Source of the DNA: Paenibacillus hexagrammi
GTDB taxonomy: Bacteria > Bacillota > Bacilli > Paenibacillales > NBRC-103111
Length of the DNA stretch: 64,000 nt
Assembly (NCBI RefSeq): GCF_021513275.1
Contig: NZ_CP090978.1
Span: forward strand, 5,098,501-5,162,500
Direction of reading: 5' to 3'
The notes beneath the pieces were generated by a model. It worked only from the letters and a program-made list of their open reading frames with translations, made no database searches and had not been told where the DNA came from. Of this stretch, positions 35,817-44,072 are shown in pieces. Position 1 is the stretch's first letter. Every line of letters starts with the position of its first letter. Position numbers and translations under genes: made by a program.

Positions 35817-37001
35817 GTGCAAAAACAAATGTTGCTCAACTGTTTAATATCTGCTACTCTCTTCATCTCAAGTTGTTTGACACAAATCAGCTATGCGAGC
35901 CAACAAAGCTATATGCCTCCTATTCATTCAGTTTGGAAGTCAATAGGCATTGAACCGCCATCCGACTTGAGAGGTCATTGGTCTGAGCGCGTATTTCAAT
36001 GGGCAATTTTAAATCAAATTGTCGAAGGCTACAGCGACGGCACCTATCAGCCTGATCGGTTAGTCACCGAAACTGAGTTTTTGCTTATTTTTTATCGAGC
36101 ATACGGATTTCATCCTCTTTCTCATGATAATGAGGTATGGTCCGATGCCCCCTACCGTCTAGCCTCCTATTGGAGACAACCTGCACAAGGTCTTCAAAAT
36201 CCCACATTAAGAGAACAGCCCATCACTAGACAGAATGCAGCAGAAATCATTTGTGCTGCTCAAGGAGTGAATTTTACAGGGGATGAAGCCATTAATTACT
36301 TATTGAACCATCATCTCGCAAACGGAAAAGAAGATGCAACCGTAGAAGGATTTAGTCGTAATGAACCGGTTACTCGTGCCGAAGCCGTTCAATGGATGCG
36401 TACTTTAAAAGTTAACGGCTGCACATCCATTCAGAAGAGACCTACTTCACCATCAGATCCTGACTTGTTAGAGACAATATCTTCAGTTCCATATGAGAAA
36501 CTCTCTGATTATACTTCCTTTACAATTTCAACAGACGACTTGACTCTGCAGCATAAGGATAAATTCTTTCCACTAGGCACGCCTAAATCGGTAATAGAAA
36601 CTGAACTCGGACCTGCAACAGGTACTAACGTACTTCTAGGCTACCAATATGGTCGACTAGGCGTTCATTACGATGAGGCCGGTAATATGGATGCATGGGC
36701 TATTAGTGACGATGGCACAAGATCCCTCCTTCCATTCCAATCTAAGAAGGGTATCTCTCTAAATACTATTGGTATTCTAGAAGTGCTTAAACAGTATGGA
36801 ACATATGGATATTATGGAAGTAACGACAACCTGACCGCGAATTTTTTCTTTGAAGAAGTTGATGGCGCCCTAATTCCACGAATGAGCCCAGCAGAAATAA
36901 CTAATCCTAAAGATGCATTCTATATTGGCTTTAATTTTGATCCAAAAACAAAGAAAGCAACCTTCATGTATATAGCTTCGTACTTGCAAGCATTTCCTTA
37001 A
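35817..37001 (+). CDS. S-layer homology domain protein (surface-anchored)
   Basis: A 394-residue exported protein. Signal peptide about 1-27, then SLH-type repeats: WSERVFQWAILNQIVEGYSDGTYQPDRLVTETEF contains the key W...G.SDGTY.P..... pattern (quoted in part), and a second near 160-200 (ANGKEDATVEGFSRNEPVTRAEAVQWM). The C-terminal part (about 220-394) is a domain with GTNVLLGYQYGRLGVHYDEAG. It starts at GTG 35817 after GGGAGAAAG. It probably attaches to cell-wall polysaccharide; the cargo domain is unknown. It ends at a strong bidirectional terminator. Confidence 0.8.
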   Translation: MQKQMLLNCLISATLFISSCLTQISYASQQSYMPPIHSVWKSIGIEPPSDLRGHWSERVFQWAILNQIVEGYSDGTYQPDRLVTETEFLLIFYRAYGFHPLSHDNEVWSDAPYRLASYWRQPAQGLQNPTLREQPITRQNAAEIICAAQGVNFTGDEAINYLLNHHLANGKEDATVEGFSRNEPVTRAEAVQWMRTLKVNGCTSIQKRPTSPSDPDLLETISSVPYEKLSDYTSFTISTDDLTLQHKDKFFPLGTPKSVIETELGPATGTNVLLGYQYGRLGVHYDEAGNMDAWAISDDGTRSLLPFQSKKGISLNTIGILEVLKQYGTYGYYGSNDNLTANFFFEEVDGALIPRMSPAEITNPKDAFYIGFNFDPKTKKATFMYIASYLQAFP

Positions 37002-37008
37002 ACAAACA

Positions 37009-37053
37009 AAAGGCTAACGACGAGAGTTCCCTAGAACTCTCACGTTAGCCTTT
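37009..37053. terminator. Bidirectional terminator between the SLH gene and GH43 gene
   Basis: Long stem with AAAGGCTAACG (37009-37019) and CGTTAGCCTTT (37043-37053) and an inner GAGAGTTC / GAACTCTC pairing. A and T runs on both sides suit both strands. Confidence 0.75.
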
Positions 37054-37068
37054 AGTACCTCTTGCTCC

Positions 37069-38052
37069 TTACACTTCTTCCCCGTCCGGCACCGGCACAC
37101 CAAAGTTCGGCGTGCCGTCGCTGTTCCAAGTCAGACGCTGCGCGCGCATGTGACGATTTGGATCGTACAGCGGGTCGCCTTCGATATCCTTGTAATTGCG
37201 AGCGTGATAGATAAGAATATCCTCTGTTCCGTCCGCTGAAACGGTAAAGCTGTTATGTCCAGGACCATACTGCCCACTCGCCTCATTCGTTGTAAATACC
37301 GGGGCAGGGCTCTTGCTCCACGAGCTTGGGTCCATCAGATTGCTGTCGACCGATGCGCTCAGCAGTCCCATGCAGTAATTATAATCCGTGGCGCTAGCCG
37401 AATAGCTGATGAAAATCCTGCCGTTCTTCTTGATGACAGCCGCACCTTCATTGACATGGAAGCCAATAATTTCCCAGTCATATTCCGGCTTTGCAATCAT
37501 TACCTGCTTGCCTTCTATAGACCAAGGTGTGTCCATGGGAGCGATGTACAGATTGGAGTTTCCATGAATTTCGGGATCCTTCTGCGCCCAAACGAGATAA
37601 CGCACACCCTGATGCTCGAACGTTGTAGCATCCAGAGAGAACGACTCCCAATTGGTCTTCAGCTGCCCTTTTTCCACCCAATTTCCTTCCAATGGATTAG
37701 CAGCTTCGTTCTCCAGTACGAACATACGATGGTCGAACAAGCCGTTATTCGTCTCCGTCGTTCTGGCTGCAGCAAAATAAATGTACCATTTGCCTTGTAT
37801 ATAGTGAATTTCAGGCGCCCAAATGTTGGCACTCATGGGACCTGTATCGTATTTTCTCCACGCTACGACGGGCTCAGCCTGAGCCAGCTCCGATATGCTT
37901 CTTGCCCGGCGGACTTCAATTCGGTCATATTCAGGGACAGAAGCTGTAAAATAATAATACCCATCCGTATGCTTATACACCCATGGGTCTGCACGCTGTT
38001 CAATTACCGGATTAACAAATACCTCTTTTGCACTTGCCGTCTGCTCACTCAT
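37069..38052 (-). CDS. GH43-family glycosidase, cytoplasmic (probable arabinofuranosidase)
   Basis: A 327-residue GH43 five-bladed beta-propeller with the catalytic Asp in RADPWVYKHTDGYYYF, the pKa-modulator Asp region WAPEIHYIQGKWY and the Glu acid near NEGAAVIKKNGRIFI. No signal peptide is present, so it acts in the cytoplasm. The ATG at 38052 follows GAGAGGGAT. It is a close paralog of the next gene (same length of core, long identical stretches), so it should act on arabino-oligosaccharides taken up by the importer. Confidence 0.85.
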   Translation of the reverse strand: MSEQTASAKEVFVNPVIEQRADPWVYKHTDGYYYFTASVPEYDRIEVRRARSISELAQAEPVVAWRKYDTGPMSANIWAPEIHYIQGKWYIYFAAARTTETNNGLFDHRMFVLENEAANPLEGNWVEKGQLKTNWESFSLDATTFEHQGVRYLVWAQKDPEIHGNSNLYIAPMDTPWSIEGKQVMIAKPEYDWEIIGFHVNEGAAVIKKNGRIFISYSASATDYNYCMGLLSASVDSNLMDPSSWSKSPAPVFTTNEASGQYGPGHNSFTVSADGTEDILIYHARNYKDIEGDPLYDPNRHMRAQRLTWNSDGTPNFGVPVPDGEEV

Positions 38053-38091
38053 GTATGATCCCTCTCTCATTAACTTTTATATGTATCTAAT

Positions 38092-39135
38092 CTACTTACT
38101 GCTGTCTGCTACAGGCCTACCAAAATTTGGTGTGCCGTCGCTGTTCCAGGTAAATATTTGTGCCCTAGTTTGACGATTGGGATCATAAAGCGGATCCCCA
38201 TGAATCTCTTTGTAATTACGCGCATGGTAAATGAGAACATCCTGCTTACCGTCAGGCGTTGTCGTGAAGCTATTATGTCCGGGTCCATACTGACTGTTCT
38301 CCAGACTAGAGTAGAATACTGGTGTATCCGTTTTGGACCAGTTCTTCGGATCAAGCAGATTGCTTGTATCGGATGCCGTTAATAACCCCATGCTGTAGTT
38401 ATCATCCGTAGCGCTAGCGGAATAAGTAATAAAAATCTTCCCGTTGCGCTTTATCACGGCCGGACCTTCATTCACTTTAAATCCGATACGTTCCCAAGGT
38501 TGGTCGGGTTTAGAAAGCAGGGACTGCTCTCCCTTAATCGTCCAAGGATTGCTCATTTCGGCGATATAAAGATTAGAATTCCCATCAATCTTCGGATCCT
38601 TCTGCGCCCAAACTAAATAGTTGATCCCTTGATGTTCAAAGGTTGTTGCATCCAACGAAAATGACTCCCAATTCGTTCGAAGCTGACCTTTCTCGGTCCA
38701 CTCCCCTTCTAAAGGGTTCGCCGCATCATTCTCCAGAACGTAGATTCGGTGATCAAACGGCGCTCCCTGTCTAGCAGCAGCCACATATACATACCATTTT
38801 CCATCAATATAATGGATTTCCGGTGCCCATATATTCGCACTCATCGTACCAGCTGCGTGCTTAGTCCAGATGTTCACCGGCTCAGCCTTGCCAAGCTCTT
38901 GGATCGTCTTCGCCCTGCGAAGCTCAATACGGTCATATTCAGGAACCGAGGCGGTAAAATAATAATAGCCATCCTGATGCAGGTACACCCAGGGATCCGC
39001 CCTCTGCTCCACAATCGGATTAGCAAATTCCAGCTGCTTCGCGCCTTCCCGATCCGTCTGCGACTCTATGACTTTGCTGCAGCCCAGCATTCCTATGATC
39101 AGCAGCATAATGATACATCGCATGCAAAGCTTCAT
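38092..39135 (-). CDS. GH43-family glycosidase, lipoprotein paralog
   Basis: A 347-residue protein with a lipobox (GMLGCSK) and the same GH43 core (RADPWVYLHQDGYYYF, WAPEIHYIDGKWY, NEGPAVIKRNGKIFI). It is anchored outside, whereas its neighbour downstream is cytoplasmic. The pair looks like a duplication with a change of location, to cut arabinan chains before and after import. It lies 3 bases after the third GH43 gene. Confidence 0.85.
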   Translation of the reverse strand: MKLCMRCIIMLLIIGMLGCSKVIESQTDREGAKQLEFANPIVEQRADPWVYLHQDGYYYFTASVPEYDRIELRRAKTIQELGKAEPVNIWTKHAAGTMSANIWAPEIHYIDGKWYVYVAAARQGAPFDHRIYVLENDAANPLEGEWTEKGQLRTNWESFSLDATTFEHQGINYLVWAQKDPKIDGNSNLYIAEMSNPWTIKGEQSLLSKPDQPWERIGFKVNEGPAVIKRNGKIFITYSASATDDNYSMGLLTASDTSNLLDPKNWSKTDTPVFYSSLENSQYGPGHNSFTTTPDGKQDVLIYHARNYKEIHGDPLYDPNRQTRAQIFTWNSDGTPNFGRPVADSSK

Positions 39136-39138
39136 TAC

Positions 39139-40584
39139 TTATTCTCCCTCATCAATGGCTGAGATTTGTTTCCCCCAAACAGATGCGCCTTGTTCGTCCA
39201 AGCCTGTAAATACGAGTGAGGGGCGATTCAATTCCCAATCCCAAGATGGTAGCAGTAGTACTTGTTCACTCCGCTTATTAACAGAGTCACCACTCCACTC
39301 AATCGTTATCGTATGTTCTCCATCGAACTTCCAGGAACCAACTCCCGGCTCCCCTTCCGCCTTACCGTCAGCTGTCAAGATTAACGGCTTAGCTTTCACC
39401 CGTCCATTGGCATCCTTGGCCTGATAGATGCGCTCCCACTGACCGGCGATGATGGATTTAGGAATCAACTGCAAATACTCTCCTGCATATCGTTCAGGTG
39501 AAACGACCGGCCATCCGTCTTTGGTCCACAGCATTTGTCTAACCTGCAGATAAGACCATGAGGTTCTAGATTCAGCGCGGGCATGGCTGACCATAAAGGT
39601 CTTACCCTGGTCTTGCAGCACTGAATTATGGCCTGGCGCTATCCAACCCTCACCCTTGGTGAAGCTGTACCCGCCAAGTACTTTATTGCCTATCTCATAT
39701 TGCGGAGTATGCTTAGTATCGTTCAAGTCGTTACCGTTCTTATCCACAAAGGGGCCCTTCATGGAATCCGAGCGTCCGACCCGAACATTGTAATCTGCAA
39801 ATAGGGAGTCATAGGAAACAAATAAGTAGTACTTCTTCGTCTCTTTGTTATAGATCATATATGGAGCCTCTACAGCGCCTTCTTCTGTTTGATGATCCCT
39901 GCTTGCGATCCTGGTCCCAAAACCTTGCTCGGCAGGCTTGCCAGTAGCAGGATTCAACTGCATAACATAAATACCTCCGAAAAAAGAACCATATGTGAGC
40001 CATGGGTTACCCTCAGCGTCGAATACTACATTGGGGTCGATCGCATTCGGCTCATCTCCCGCTTGTGTCTTGATTACAGCTCCCTGGTCTTCCCAAGGAC
40101 CCGTGATCTGCTTGCTCGTTGCGACACCAATCATTGAGCGATTGGTACCAAATTGCGATGCCGAGTAGTACAAATAGTACGTATCTCCGAGCTTCGTAAC
40201 ATCGGGTGCCCATAACGTGGTAGCCTTAGTCCAGGAAAGAGCAGACTCAGGTATGCCATTAGGAAATGCGTATCCAACCCAATCCCACGCGATTAAATCC
40301 TCGGATTTGCGAACCATAATCCCAGGCCGTGGCGTGCCTCCTGCCTTAACATCCGTGGAGAAGACATAATAGGTATCCCCATCCTTGAATATCGAGGGAT
40401 CATGCGTGTTATTAACGTGCCATTCCTGCTCGTTATCCACATTTTTCAAATCGATTAACGGATATTGAATAGGCTCGTTCGGACTAACCGGAGCAGGTAC
40501 TTTACTCCCCATACATCCTGCTGCAAGCAGCATCCCGGCGAAGGAAGCCGATAGGATCCATCCGTTCCTTACACTTCTGTGCAT
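39139..40584 (-). CDS. GH43-family arabinan-degrading lipoprotein
   Basis: A 481-residue lipoprotein (lipobox AAGCMG) with a GH43 catalytic domain: NNTHDPSIFKDGDTYYVFSTD starts the propeller (Asp), WAPDVTKLGDTYYLYYSAS follows, and EAPYMIYNKETKKYYLF carries the Glu. A C-terminal domain (about 365-481) resembles the beta-sandwich of AbnA-type endo-1,5-alpha-L-arabinanases. It is probably the extracellular endo-arabinanase and follows the permease gene by 1 base. Confidence 0.83.
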   Translation of the reverse strand: MHRSVRNGWILSASFAGMLLAAGCMGSKVPAPVSPNEPIQYPLIDLKNVDNEQEWHVNNTHDPSIFKDGDTYYVFSTDVKAGGTPRPGIMVRKSEDLIAWDWVGYAFPNGIPESALSWTKATTLWAPDVTKLGDTYYLYYSASQFGTNRSMIGVATSKQITGPWEDQGAVIKTQAGDEPNAIDPNVVFDAEGNPWLTYGSFFGGIYVMQLNPATGKPAEQGFGTRIASRDHQTEEGAVEAPYMIYNKETKKYYLFVSYDSLFADYNVRVGRSDSMKGPFVDKNGNDLNDTKHTPQYEIGNKVLGGYSFTKGEGWIAPGHNSVLQDQGKTFMVSHARAESRTSWSYLQVRQMLWTKDGWPVVSPERYAGEYLQLIPKSIIAGQWERIYQAKDANGRVKAKPLILTADGKAEGEPGVGSWKFDGEHTITIEWSGDSVNKRSEQVLLLPSWDWELNRPSLVFTGLDEQGASVWGKQISAIDEGE

Positions 40585-40585
40585 A

Positions 40586-41431
40586 TTACCCCTTTACTCC
40601 CCCAACAGTGAGGCCCGAGATAAAGTATCTTTGGAAGAAAATAAACACAATCAGAATCGGCAGCACCGCAAGCACACAGCCTGCCAGCAAAATTTGATAG
40701 TTATTTCCGTACGGCGTGATGAGAGAGCTAAGTCCAATCGGAATCGTAATCATTTCCTTGGTACGCAGCACAAGTGTTGGCCATAAGAAGTTGTTCCAAT
40801 TACCCAGAGCCTGAAGAATGGTCATCGCACCGAAAGCAGGAACCATTAAAGGTACAAAAATACGATAAAAAATGCCGTACTCCGTGCACCCATCGATACG
40901 TCCCGCATCCATGAACTCTTTAGACAAGCCGCTTGCGTATTGACGGAAGAAAAATACAGGTAAAGGTGCTACGACAAACGGAATGATCACTCCCCATAAC
41001 GTGTTAATCATCTTGAAGCTGATCATCAGTTTATACAGGGGAAGCATGATAATTTCGAGCGGAACCATCATCATTAACAAAATCATAGTGAAGACTACAT
41101 TTTTAAAACGGAAGTTATACATCGCCAGCCCATATCCGACAAGGGATGAAAAGAATAAAGAAGCGACCGTTCCCAGAACCGTGATGATGATACTATTTCT
41201 AAACCACGTGAAATACGTTCCCGCTGACTTTGTAAACAAGGACGTGTAGTTCTCTAGTGTTAATAGCTCAGGCTGAATACGAAAAGTAAGCCCTTGGCTG
41301 ATTACCATATTCGCCGGTTTAAATGAAGCCAATGTAATCGCATAAAACGGCAGAAGGACCAGAATCGCGACGACAATAAACAGCACTACCATCAACACAG
41401 ATGATACATTCCATGAAGGTTTGTTATCCAC
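40586..41431 (-). CDS. araQ: Arabino-oligosaccharide ABC transporter permease (AraQ-like)
   Basis: A 281-residue MalG-type permease with six helices and the EAA loop EFMDAGRIDGCTEYGIFYRIFVPLM (quoted in part: DAGRIDGCTE). It is second permease of the AraNPQ set and lies 3 bases after araP. No ATPase gene is in the cluster, so a shared MsmX-type ATPase elsewhere is needed. Confidence 0.85.
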   Translation of the reverse strand: MDNKPSWNVSSVLMVVLFIVVAILVLLPFYAITLASFKPANMVISQGLTFRIQPELLTLENYTSLFTKSAGTYFTWFRNSIIITVLGTVASLFFSSLVGYGLAMYNFRFKNVVFTMILLMMMVPLEIIMLPLYKLMISFKMINTLWGVIIPFVVAPLPVFFFRQYASGLSKEFMDAGRIDGCTEYGIFYRIFVPLMVPAFGAMTILQALGNWNNFLWPTLVLRTKEMITIPIGLSSLITPYGNNYQILLAGCVLAVLPILIVFIFFQRYFISGLTVGGVKG

Positions 41432-41434
41432 GAC

Positions 41435-42367
41435 TTAGTCCTCCTTATTAAACAATCCGAAAATTTTTAATTGCAGCATATTCAGCAGCAGCATGAAGGC
41501 GAGAAGAACCAGTCCAATCGCAGAACCCATACCAAAATTATTTTGTTCAATGCCTTGCTGATATATATATCCAACCATCGTTAAACCAATATCGTTCGGT
41601 GAACGGTTACCGCTCCAAAGCATGTAGCTTTCAATAAACATGGACAAACCACCGAACACGCTAATCGTTAAAACGTAAATGGTTACAGGCTTAAGCAAAG
41701 GGACTGTAATACGAGTAAACTTGGTCCAAGTTGTAGCACCATCGATTTCAGCAGACTCATACAGCTCTGCAGGAATATTCTGAAGTCCAGATAGAAAATA
41801 AATAATATTTACACCCAACCAGCGCCAAGTAGCCAACAGCACCAGCGTTAACATTCCGAATTTAGCGCTTCCCAGCCATTTCATTTTATCTACGCCGAAT
41901 ACACCTAACAGACTATTTATAAAGGAATTTTCTAATTCACCAAACATCATGCGGAAAATCGTACCCGCTACAACGACTGACACCAGAGCCGGCACGAACA
42001 GGGTGGATCGGAAAAAGTTTTTAAAGATCATCATTTTAGAATTTAAAAATACAGCAAATACAAGCGGAAGCGGAATTAAAACAACCAACGTTAAAATGGT
42101 ATAAATAAAACTGTTATAAATTGCTCTGTAAAAATGGGTGTTAAACAGCTTCTCATAGTTTCTTAAACCTATATATTTTGTTGCACCCGGCAGCACTTCC
42201 TGAAAACTCATTTGAATGGTAGATAGTACCGGATAGGCAAAGAACACGAAGAATGTAATTAGAAAAGGAAGCACAAATACGTAAGGCGCGATCGTTTTGG
42301 AGTATAAAAAGCTCGTTCGCTTCGGCGCATTGGCCTTTGCTGTTGTTACAGACATCTGCTGGTCCAC
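41435..42367 (-). CDS. araP: Arabino-oligosaccharide ABC transporter permease (AraP-like)
   Basis: A 310-residue MalF-type permease with six helices and the EAA loop YESAEIDGATTWTKFTRITVPLL (in part: ELYESAEIDGATT). Between araN and araQ in the operon. Confidence 0.85.
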   Translation of the reverse strand: MDQQMSVTTAKANAPKRTSFLYSKTIAPYVFVLPFLITFFVFFAYPVLSTIQMSFQEVLPGATKYIGLRNYEKLFNTHFYRAIYNSFIYTILTLVVLIPLPLVFAVFLNSKMMIFKNFFRSTLFVPALVSVVVAGTIFRMMFGELENSFINSLLGVFGVDKMKWLGSAKFGMLTLVLLATWRWLGVNIIYFLSGLQNIPAELYESAEIDGATTWTKFTRITVPLLKPVTIYVLTISVFGGLSMFIESYMLWSGNRSPNDIGLTMVGYIYQQGIEQNNFGMGSAIGLVLLAFMLLLNMLQLKIFGLFNKED

Positions 42368-42441
42368 CTCATTTCCTCCCTTCTTTAAAGAATCACTAGC
42401 CAGGCTCGATGCATGGCTAGTGATCTTTACTCCATCTTCAA

Positions 42442-43788
42442 TTATTGATTGCGGACTTCGTCTGCAACTTCTTTTAACACCTTAGCTGGATCTTCCAGAT
42501 CGTTAATGATTTTAAACTCTGCTGTACGTTTTACTGCATCGATAACAGCTGGCGTTTTCTCACCGATATTCACCGGCTTAATCTCGTCTTTCACTGTGTT
42601 CAACGTATCGAAGATATTGTCTCCGAAGTAATCCGTGAATTTGTTTTTCTCTTTCAAAGCTGGATCGTTCCATACATCGGAGCGAATGGGGTCAAATCCA
42701 AGCTGCTTCCAAATTTCGATAGCGCCTTCTTTGGAAAGCTTCGCATAAGCCAAGAATTGCTTCGTTACATCTTGTACTTTAGATTGTTGAGTCACAACGG
42801 TACCTGTTCCGCCCATACCTGCGGAGCGTGCGCCGCCTGGTTCCCAAGCTGGCATAGGTCTGATGATGATTTTGCCTTTCAGGTCAGGCATATAGTCTGT
42901 GAAACGACCCATGTACCACATTGGCATCCAGATGGAAGCGGCACCGCCCTTGTTCATGAAGGCATAGTACTCTTCCGCATGGTGGAAGCCGCCTGGAGCA
43001 GGAACTGCAATTTTCTCTTTCACCAGATTTTGCAGATAAGTCATTGTTTTAATGTTCTTCTCGTTATCAAGCGTTACGCTTCCGTCTTTGCCCAATAGGT
43101 CTGAATCCTGCTGTGCAATAAGCGGCCACATGGACCATTGTTCGGTTGCTTCAACTGTTGTCATTGGGATGCCTGTTTTTTCAAGCACCGTCTTACCTGC
43201 TGTTTTGAAGTCATCCCATGTTTTGATATTATCCGGATTCACCCCGGCTTTATCTAAAATCTCTTTATTATAGTAGATAACAGAAGCGCCTACATGGTAG
43301 TCAATACCGTAGTATTTGCCGTCCTTTGCATAAATGTCGAGGCGGGATTTTACGAGATTATTGATTTCCGGCTCGATAATATCATTTAGCGGAGCCAGCT
43401 GAGGCGTTCCTTTTAAGTAGTTGGCGAATTTTGTGATTTCGATATCGGCCATGTCAGGTGCACCAACACCGGTTTGCAGCGCTACAAGCAATTTGTTATG
43501 TAAATCATCATATGGATATACGTTACCTTCGAATTCGATGGGCTTATCTGGATGTAATTTGTTCCACTTTTCGGCCATTCCTTGATAATACTTGGAGTGA
43601 AGCTCCTGGAAAGTCCAGAAAACGATTTTGGTAGGTTTGCCAGCCGCCGTAGTACCCGCTGTTGCACTTGGGCTGTTTGTTTCAGCTGGAGAACTTGCCG
43701 CAGGTTTGCTGTCAGATTTACTGCAAGCAGTAAGCGCTAACATAGAAGCCATAGCGACGGTTAATACTTTAAATGTCGTGTTACGCAT
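42442..43788 (-). CDS. araN: Extracellular sugar-binding lipoprotein (AraN-like)
   Basis: A 448-residue solute-binding protein of the carbohydrate uptake 1 type: signal peptide with lipobox LTACSK, a Ser/Thr/Ala linker, then the fold with PIEFEGNVYPYDDLHNKLLVALQ (part quoted: YDDLHNKLLVALQ). The ATG at 43788 follows GGGGGAAA and is preferred over 43803. First gene of the arabinan operon, with a palindrome over the -35 and possible CcpA sites upstream. Confidence 0.85.
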   Translation of the reverse strand: MRNTTFKVLTVAMASMLALTACSKSDSKPAASSPAETNSPSATAGTTAAGKPTKIVFWTFQELHSKYYQGMAEKWNKLHPDKPIEFEGNVYPYDDLHNKLLVALQTGVGAPDMADIEITKFANYLKGTPQLAPLNDIIEPEINNLVKSRLDIYAKDGKYYGIDYHVGASVIYYNKEILDKAGVNPDNIKTWDDFKTAGKTVLEKTGIPMTTVEATEQWSMWPLIAQQDSDLLGKDGSVTLDNEKNIKTMTYLQNLVKEKIAVPAPGGFHHAEEYYAFMNKGGAASIWMPMWYMGRFTDYMPDLKGKIIIRPMPAWEPGGARSAGMGGTGTVVTQQSKVQDVTKQFLAYAKLSKEGAIEIWKQLGFDPIRSDVWNDPALKEKNKFTDYFGDNIFDTLNTVKDEIKPVNIGEKTPAVIDAVKRTAEFKIINDLEDPAKVLKEVADEVRNQ

Positions 43789-43819
43789 TGATTTTTCCCC
43801 CAATCAATTTTCGTTTTAC

Positions 43820-43851
43820 TTTATAACAATCGTTTTAGATTTGTCTAAAAC
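43820..43851 (-). promoter_or_regulatory. araN promoter with perfect inverted repeat over the -35
   Basis: On the minus strand -35 TTAGAC (43843-43848), 17-bp spacer, -10 TATAAA (43820-43825). The inverted repeat GTTTTAGA / TCTAAAAC (43832-43839 and 43844-43851, 4-base spacer) covers the -35. It is a likely repressor site; the sequence differs from the AraR operator. Two cre-like sites, TGAATGCGCTTTAT (43903-43916) and TGTAAGCGCTTCAT (43944-43957), lie further upstream. Confidence 0.55.
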
Positions 43852-44072
43852 AATTTATATTCGTATGATACATCCCTATCCAACCTTTGTCAATACCAAT
43901 TATGAATGCGCTTTATCAAGCGTTTATTCCTTAGGTTAATAAATGTAAGCGCTTCATATGTCGTTGACAATTAATTCTATCCTATGGTTTTATTATAGCA
44001 TATACTAAGATAAACAGTTTTTTATAAGTTTTGTTTTATTATTACATAAATAAAGAAAAGGGTGGTTTTACA

